From positions 124,001 to 188,000 of the forward strand of contig JASJOG010000141.1 in the NCBI GenBank assembly GCA_030142905.1: a DNA stretch of 64,000 nt, in the 5' to 3' direction. The notes under the pieces were generated by a model that saw only the letters and a program-made list of their open reading frames with translations, did not search any database and had not been told where the DNA came from. Shown in pieces: positions 58,901 to 64,000 of the stretch (position 1 is the first letter of the stretch; each line of letters begins with the position of its first letter). Origin of the DNA: Heliopora coerulea (taxonomy: Eukaryota; Cnidaria; Anthozoa; Scleralcyonacea; Helioporidae). Position numbers and translations under genes: made by a program.

Positions 58901-61898
58901 GGGTAATTGGGGATCGGGTAGGACTTGAGAAACAAAAGTGTGTTTGGTTGGGATATGATTAGATAAAATTGGTTAAAATGAAGTGAAGTGTCCGTGACCT
59001 GAAATTGGAAAATAGAAATTGAAATGGAGGGTAAAGATGAATTGAAGTGGAGTTGGAGGAGAAGTGGAAGATGGAGACGAAGGTAAAAGTAAAAGTGAAA
59101 TGGTAGTTAAAGTGGAAAGGTTAGTAGAAGGTAATGGTGAAGGCGTAGTTGAAGGTATAGGTATAGATGAAAGTGAAATGAAAAATGTTGATGAACATGA
59201 AATGGAAGGTAAAGTGGAAGCTGATGATGAAACTGAAGTGGAACATAATGGTGAAATTGATGTGAAAGGTGAGGGTGAAGTGGGAGGTGATAGTGAAAGT
59301 GAAGTGGAATGCGAAGGAGAAGATCAAGTGGAAAGAAAGGGTAAAGGTATAATAGAAGGTGAAAGTGAAGTTGGATGAAGGTGAAGGTGAATTGGAAGAA
59401 GGTGAAGGTAAGTTGGGAGAAGATGAAGCTGTAGTGGAAGGTGAATAGAATAACAAGAGTTGAATGAAATGGGATAAGATATGCAATGGGGTAGTATGGC
59501 AAATAGCAGGTGGCGCTAATTTGACGTCAAAGGTTGTATAGCAAATTAATGTATCTTTTAGGTCATGGTGAAGCTATTCAAAGTCCTGAGCATAAACTTA
59601 TAGAGGTAAGTCTTGCACAGTTACAACTTGACATGCCGTTGTTTTTGCTAATTCCCCGTAAATAGTGTGGTAAAGTGTGACGTTAAAAAATTACAGTATT
59701 TTTGTTTGTGACCGACCGATTCGGAATAAGTGACGAAATACCTTTACAACCGTACAGGTTAGAAATACCGGTCGAGAGGTTAAACTCCTTAAGCAAACAC
59801 CAGGGAGGCGTCAACGACGACGACCGTCATACAATAGACTTTTCATGAAAACAAGGAGAATGGTTAGTTTTTAGTCCCGAAGGTAGTCGCTGCGCCGTCC
59901 TCGTTCTGCATTCAATGTCACTTGGAGCATTTTCGCTTATTTTGGAAGACGTCAGGTCGTGCAACGGCTAAAGCTGTTCATTAAGTTTGACATCTGCTCA
60001 GTCAACAGAATCTTTCCGGACCCGTTAAAGCTTCTTGGAGGTCGGATAACATACATTAACAATCCAAAACGACGTCACTAATCCGTGGTTTCTTATAAAT
60101 CGTAAAATTTCGACAGCCAAGCTACGGTCCTTGCTGTTTCGCTTGCTTAAATTGCCTATTGACCATGGAATTTTCATTTACAACTCACTGTACTTTCGGG
60201 ATTGGTCATATGTTTTGGAACAAAGACAAAAAATAAAGAACGTATTGAAGAAATTATTGCCTGAACATCAGCCACTGTTTAACCTACACGTCTGGTTTTT
60301 GATGCGTAAAGTTCTTTCAAGCTGTTATACTAGGCTACATTTCTGTCGTGCCACCAAGCTGTCAGACAGAAGCAAAGTGTAGCGCCACCCCTTACCAGCA
60401 ACAAGCCTCGCTACCATTTGTGCTTGGGCCTTGTTTGTTAATTCGAAAGATGATTAACTTAGTTCCGGATTAGTGAATTCTTATAGCATTACTACTATGG
60501 AAAAGTTCTGGGGACATTTCAGAAGGTTGAAATTTTCAGCGACTATGCTTTGAGATTTAAACTCGACTGGTGAACGAAAACATGCAGAACCAAACCACTG
60601 ATGAACTGGGAATCCTGTATTAGATGGAGAGTCCTCCTTTGAACAACTGGCCCCTTGAAGCTTTTTGTGAAATAGGATTGAAGCCGGCTTGTCGTAAGGT
60701 CTGCCGCCGCAAAAATGCTGGGAGCCTCGTTGTTGTTTAGCTTACACTGCCAGAGTCTACGAAAATTTAAGTTGACTCTTGGCTAGGATTCTTAGTTTAA
60801 CTCCTTTCGCTCGGACTTTTATAATTTTACACTTGCTACAGCCAGACCATTTTACTCGTCAAGAAGAGATGTCTTGGACCGAAAAGCATTAAGAATATCT
60901 TCATTAATACATCATAAGTGTACAAGGGAGATTATCAAAACTACTAAATAATTATCCGTGAGGATGTGTCATGTTTACTTTTGTATTTCATTCCTCAGGG
61001 TAACACGAAGACTAATCTTCATGATTAATCATGAAATATTTTAAATCTCATGGTTAATCGTAGAACTTCCTCGTCATGTTGTCCTACCCTAGTTGGGATA
61101 ATTCAGAGGTAAAATAGAAACACTGAACATCCTGATGGACAAACTCTAAGTTGTTGCATAAATCTCTCGTGCACTTATAATGGATTAAACGGAAATACTG
61201 TAATAGTCCCCAGTTGATTCGATATATCAATTGGTAGAGTAGCGCTCCTTACACTCATGGATGCGAGTTCGGATGTCGTTCAAGTCAACTCAAGTTTTCA
61301 CGTTGGCTTTCACAACATGGGATGATCACGACATTTTCTCTTCATGTTACCCTAAGGATGATTCTGAAATTGAATCAAAACTCTTCACATCCTCACGAAT
61401 AAGCGTTAAACTTTTGCTGGAATCTCTCGTGCACTTGACATGCAAATTGTAATTGGTTAAACGAGCAACGATTACTAATCTTGGTTGATTCGGTAGCTCA
61501 TTTGGTAGAGCAGCGGTCCAGGATCCTGAAGACGTGATTCCGAATCATGCTTAAGTCAACTTAACTTCTCGAGCTGACTTTTGCAGTGCAGGTTAAACAA
61601 GTAATGTTCTTTACACGTTTAAGTAGCGACGCAAAATTGCGATCACCGTTGCATGAAAAACCGCTTGGTGTAAAAGCGCGTGTATGGTAGTCTTTTAGAA
61701 CCGGGAATCAAATACTGCTGAAGCGGAAATTTACAGTTTATGATGTCATGATTTTACCTCTGTTTTTGTTAACTTGTTTGTTACTTTCGTTTACAGTGGC
61801 ACAAAGGTCACCCGCATCTCGTAGGACATGGAGGACCATCACAAGGAATGAGTGGATATCAGAGGGTTCAGCAGGGTACAATGATGCCTCAACCTTGA
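41063..61898 (+). CDS. MAU2: MAU2 chromatid cohesion factor (SCC4 cohesin loader), complete, 21 exons, 610 aa
   Basis: MAU2/SCC4 binds the N terminus of NIPBL/SCC2, and together they load cohesin on chromatin. It is a TPR-like helical superhelix. Exons: 41063-41293, 41597-41614, 42842-42910, 44218-44319, 44693-44787, 45545-45572, 46272-46427, 47478-47553, 48108-48178, 48830-48920, 49350-49453, 51014-51091, 52000-52065, 52564-52650, 52911-52960, 55950-56027, 57158-57269, 57881-57971, 58775-58858, 59562-59605, 61797-61898. Every phase closes; 610 residues against 613 in human. Matches to human include NPPRIRHCIHCLEAVFNYQL near the start, QLGSILLKYTQNVDLARSHL, HSWHYQLLFHLA, LHTLLGLY-type HTLLGLYAMS, RRHLRETLKISN, YRLTACALILLGH and a proline-containing C-terminal tail. 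Intron 16 is GC-AG. The ATG has A at -3 and G at +4. The first exon lacks the poly-Ala/Gln N terminus of the human protein. Exon 2 (18 nt) is the least certain. Confidence 0.95.
41597..41614 (+). CDS. MAU2: MAU2 candidate microexon 2 (18 nt)
   Basis: TTTTCAG precedes GTTGTGCTCATACAATCA, followed by GTATCC. It encodes VVLIQS and restores the spacing between SHLDRS (exon 1) and LGPGFEDLL (exon 3), where human has a six-residue WLISQQ. Both flanks are phase 0, so exon 1 could also join exon 3 directly. The donor is weak, hence moderate confidence. Confidence 0.65.
42500..42725. repeat. Dispersed repeat copy in MAU2 intron 2
   Basis: Two sub-units of about 120 bases each contain 'aactctt(t)tcc.(t)gta' and 'cctgctgggaaagagtt' or 'cctgctgggaaagggtt'. 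They resemble the 14420 and 60775 repeats ('ttattttactccag'). Confidence 0.6.
45545..45572 (+). CDS. MAU2: MAU2 microexon 6 (28 nt)
   Basis: A long pyrimidine tract and CAG precede 28 bases ending CTG before GTAATT. Joined to the phase-2 end of exon 5 it encodes RCLFILSRVL, matching the human RALFLLSKGM at the same place. It is required: without it exons 5 and 7 are out of phase. Confidence 0.92.
46440..47310. repeat. Long purine-only (GAAGTGAAGT-type) array in MAU2 intron 7
   Basis: For about 870 bases the plus strand is almost entirely A, G and T, with repeated GAAGTGAAGTAAAGT motifs of 5-base period and GGAAAGG blocks at the left. The minus-strand frame of 303 codons (Ser-Leu-His-Phe-Thr repeats) is a translation artefact of it. 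Confidence 0.95.
48975..49235. repeat. Degenerate (ATTCTATATTCTGT)n array in MAU2 intron 10
   Basis: Repeated TATTCTATA/TATTCTGTA units with about 7-base periodicity fill this stretch, then give way to TGTATG sequence at 49230-49310 just before exon 11. The open frames across it are artefacts. Confidence 0.9.
50395..50700 (+). repeat. Interspersed repeat R2, copy 1, in MAU2 intron 11
   Basis: It shares with 55268-55645, in the same orientation, blocks including 'gaccgggttttcaagta', 'caagtcctctgc', 'ctttcatggtatttc' and 'cattcagcgcgtctgattga', and ends with 'catgaattattaatg'. Confidence 0.85.
53503..53756. mobile_element. MITE with TAA target duplication in MAU2 intron 15
   Basis: The termini AGCCTGGTTTACACG and CGTGTAAACCAGGCT are exact inverted repeats. 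Flanking TAA triplets at 53500-53502 and 53757-53759 fit a 3-bp duplication of the TWA type produced by PIF/Harbinger transposases. The interior consists of repeated 'cttatgcttatgct'-type words. It has no coding capacity. Confidence 0.85.
55183..55821. mobile_element. MITE-like element carrying an R2 repeat, MAU2 intron 15
   Basis: The left end 'aaggccggttctaatataat' then 'cgtaaagatcgtgcgatag' is inverted at the right end ('ctatcgcatgatctttgtgt' then 'ttatatgagaaccaggcttt'). R2 copy 2 (55268-55645) lies inside, so one element may have inserted into the other. Confidence 0.7.
55268..55645 (+). repeat. Interspersed repeat R2, copy 2
   Basis: Similar to 50395-50700 over most of its length. It has an extra inverted segment near the start, where 'agaccgggttttcaagta' style sequence is mirrored by 'tacttgaaacccggtcta', forming a stem of about 25 bases. 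Confidence 0.85.
56020..56035 (+). other. MAU2: GC donor of MAU2 intron 16 (GC-AG intron)
   Basis: Exon 16 must end ...GATGCAAG at 56027 to keep frame with exon 17, and the intron then begins GCAAGA. The nearest GT (56034) gives a phase that does not match exon 17's conserved frame (RHLRETLKISN). GC-AG introns are a known minor class with consensus AG|GCAAGT, which fits. Confidence 0.85.
56755..56892. mobile_element. Foldback element in MAU2 intron 16
   Basis: Arms of about 52 bases ('ttagcacaaatattagagcc' and its complement) surround a 30-base spacer. A 12-base direct repeat AAAGTCAACGTA lies at 56712 and 56891. Part of each arm encodes the RILSWAL-like segment also seen at 19.7 and 21.8 kb. 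Confidence 0.8.
57355..57740. repeat. Pyrimidine-rich (CTCCCT/CACTC)n array in MAU2 intron 17
   Basis: About 385 bases of C/T-rich sequence with CACTCCCTCCCTTCC motifs. It is strand-asymmetric in the opposite sense to 46440-47310 and 58980-59450. Confidence 0.95.
58465..58752 (-). repeat. R1 family, copy 4, adjoining MAU2 exon 19
   Basis: A nearly full-length copy with the hairpin end intact (about 58485-58541, 'gctttatcgggatttaaaac' against 'gttttagacccgataaagc'). Its other end lies about 22 bases before the exon 19 splice acceptor. Confidence 0.88.
58980..59455. repeat. Purine-rich (GAAGTGGAAGGTGAA)n array in MAU2 intron 19
   Basis: Purine-dominated plus strand with repeated GTGAAAGTGAAGTGGAAG-type words. 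Open frames on both strands (Glu/Val/Gly-rich on plus, Phe/Thr/Leu-rich on minus) are artefacts of it. Confidence 0.93.
60775..60885. repeat. Dispersed repeat copy in MAU2 intron 20
   Basis: 'taactcctttcgctcggact' followed by 'agccagaccattttactcgt' is the same family as 14420-14620 ('aactctttctgggcg', 'gccagacaattttactt'). Confidence 0.55.
61155..61600 (+). repeat. Tandemly duplicated tRNA-derived SINE in MAU2 intron 20
   Basis: Two copies about 265 bases apart share 'aatctctcgtgcactt', then 'ggttgattcg(g/a)ta...' or 'agttgattcgatatatcaat', 'ttggtagag.agcg' (A-box like), a B-box-like 'gagttcgg' or 'gattccgaatc', and 'aagtcaact'. Neither folds as an intact tRNA. Confidence 0.65.
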
Positions 61899-64000
61899 AC
61901 TTCGTCCGTCAACAAATCCAGCTTGACTTGTAATCCTGGCTGAATGCGTTAGGATTTGGATAATTTTCTGATGTGTCACCATAGGATGTTGAACAGAAAA
62001 CCAAGAAAGGACACAAGAAATAAGTTTGGCGCTGCCCAAGAACCCTGAGTGTTTGCTCACAGTCTGTGATACTGTCGACTCACACATCACAGTTCTTCGT
62101 TTGGCTAAAGGAAGAATCACGTCGCTTCGCTTCGGAGATGAATAGATTTCACTGGTTGACTATGTGTACACAGATGGTCCGTATTGGAGGATGTTTGGTT
62201 TTATGTAGATAGTTCGAGAGATGCCAAAGATATTTTTAGGTTTTAGAGTGAGATTTAAATCTTATAAACTTGTTGAAAAGCTTTCATACGAGTTGGGTTA
62301 AATATAAGTATAGATAGGATAAGTTTTCAAACCAGTTCAAATTGCTGGAAAACACGTTTGCTCGGCTGTACCTGCTGAAACTATATTGTGAGAGAAGAAT
62401 TTTCTAAAAGATCTTTCTCGAGATATGTTGTGATCGTTTTCTGATTTCCCCGCCATTCCTTTTAATTAATGTTTTCCCTTTTTTATTTTTCTGCATGTCT
62501 TATTTAGCCGGAAGAGATGTGCTTCGTTAACTCTTGATTTTCACCATCTTGCTACTAGTGGCTCTGACATTACATTAGTAAGGTAAAACTTGATGACAAA
62601 CATTGCCTTAAAAATGTCACCTTCAATTTTCTTCTGTTATCATCTGATAGCTCTCTTGTTTTAAAACTAAGGTAACAAAGAGATCTGTTTTTCTGATAAT
62701 CACGAATAATTTGCAAAACCGCTCCGGACACCGAGTTGGATAAGCGTTGAGCTCAAACCCTTCTCTTTACCTTACCAGAGTTTTGAGAATAGTTTATAAA
62801 CCATGGTATTTGTCACATTGAAATAGGATATCGACGTTGTGTGTGGTATATATGCGAGAAAAAATCACGACTCACGGGATCTTTCCAATTCAAACAATAT
62901 TCAGTTATCCGAATCGTTCACTGGGAGCTATTTGCAAGGTAAAGAGACCTACGTTAGGTTTATTATTATTAATGACAAAGTAAAACTATTGTTGAAGATC
63001 CATTCACGTCGACGAGACAAAAAGCATTTTAAACGTCACACATTAGTTATTAATTGTCATTGAAAATCAATAATAAGTTAATGAGAAGCAAACGGGATGT
63101 AAAACTGTTGAAACGGTAAAAAACGTAACATACTGTACGTTGTGACCGAAATGTCGGAATCCGAGGAATTAATGAGAACTTTTGTAAACTTCACTCGTGA
63201 CATGAAGACTTGGACCTATGCTTTTAGCGCATTCATAATGTTTGTTGCGTAAATGTAATGTTTTTATTTATGCATTTACTATAATCACACTCTAGGTTTG
63301 ATCGCTCATTGGCCCAACCGATTAAGAAGAATAACTTAAAATTTTTGAAGTTATGGCTGATCAAAATTTCAATAGATAAACTTTCCTGTGAAAATTAAGG
63401 CTGATTACGCCTGGTGTAGTATGCTGTTGATGCATTTCTGAGTTAGACTCTCACCGTCGTTGACTTGTTACTTAACTAACTGGAACTTTGACATCTAATA
63501 TTGCAAAGATAAAATTTAATCAAAGGGATAGAAGCTTGAGTAAAAATATTTCTGATATCAACGTCCCTGCACGCACACAGGAAACCACATACAAGTTAAA
63601 ACAGGCACTAACATACGTGTATATAGATGTGTATACGCATCTATATGTCTATACATCCATCTATCTATATATGTATATGTTAATGTACATATATATGTAT
63701 TTGGATGTGTATACATGTATGTACAGATGTGTACCACAACTCGATGTTAAGCGACCACGCTAGACATTTTTATTAATTACTGGACATTCTTCACGTATAA
63801 CTAAACGCTTTATAATAAGTCACTCAGCTCAGCAAATATTCCGTAAAAAGTTAATACGCATCATCTTATAAGTATTTGCGTTAAATCACTGAACGATATA
63901 ATAGAGCCGACGAATATAGAGCGCTCATGCAAAGTTTCCATAGTTGATGATAGCATGCCACGAGAAGTCATCATTGTATATGTATAGGATGTCGTTTTGT
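61899..64000. other. MAU2 3' flank and unassigned DNA
   Basis: The MAU2 3' UTR begins at 61899. No AATAAA follows within 500 bases; AATATA at 62301-62306 is a weak variant signal. Beyond about 62400 I see no convincing exon. A TATA/TGTA-rich microsatellite-like stretch lies at 63610-63735. Confidence 0.5.

Noticed and set aside
59064..59502. Three overlapping long frames on both strands
   Set aside because: All are translations of the purine-rich array in MAU2 intron 19.
61481..61560. Possible functional tRNA gene
   Set aside because: A-box-like sequence is present but acceptor and T arms do not pair; it is a SINE remnant present in two tandem copies.

Overview
This is a window of intron-rich, AT-rich animal nuclear DNA. 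The two genes I can read completely encode proteins about as close to human orthologues as non-bilaterian animal proteins usually are. The repeats (many short foldback and MITE-like elements, tRNA-derived SINE fragments, AT and GT microsatellites) suit an anthozoan cnidarian such as a stony coral or sea anemone. The taxon is an inference; no sequence here proves it.

Layout. (1) 0-7 kb is repeats and unassigned DNA, with one plausible small single-pass membrane protein (minus, 2608-2925) and a decayed retroelement fragment near 3.6 kb. (2) 7985-15515, minus, is a three-exon gene for a 292-residue protein that I do not recognise. It has an acidic N terminus, a Ser/Pro-rich linker and a C-terminal putative binding domain ending in a basic cluster, which is the architecture of a transcription factor. 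(3) 15.5-26.1 kb is repeat-rich intergenic DNA with several foldback elements and an internally deleted DNA transposon (23481-24302). (4) 26142-26495 and 27600-27950, plus, are a tandem pair of diverged single-exon paralogues of unknown function. (5) 28832-40487, minus, is complete COPS2 (COP9 signalosome subunit 2): 21 coding exons, 443 residues, the same length as the human protein. (6) 40488-41062 is a 575-bp gap between two divergent start codons, a likely shared promoter. (7) 41063-61898, plus, is complete MAU2 (cohesin loader subunit SCC4): 21 coding exons, 610 residues. (8) 62-64 kb is the MAU2 3' flank and unassigned DNA.

I joined exons by following the protein family along the strand and requiring a splice site and matching phase at every junction. 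All 20 junctions of COPS2 and all 20 of MAU2 close in frame. COPS2 contains a 21-nt microexon. MAU2 contains an 18-nt and a 28-nt microexon and one GC-AG intron. The introns carry most of the repeats, including long purine/pyrimidine-asymmetric tracts and a repeat pair flanking MAU2 exons 12-15.

COPS2 and MAU2 are both ubiquitous helical-repeat scaffold proteins. COPS2 acts in cullin deneddylation and MAU2 in loading cohesin onto chromatin. Head-to-head housekeeping genes commonly share a promoter. The best candidate for something undescribed is the unknown regulator-like gene at 8-15.5 kb, followed by the paralogue pair at 26-28 kb.
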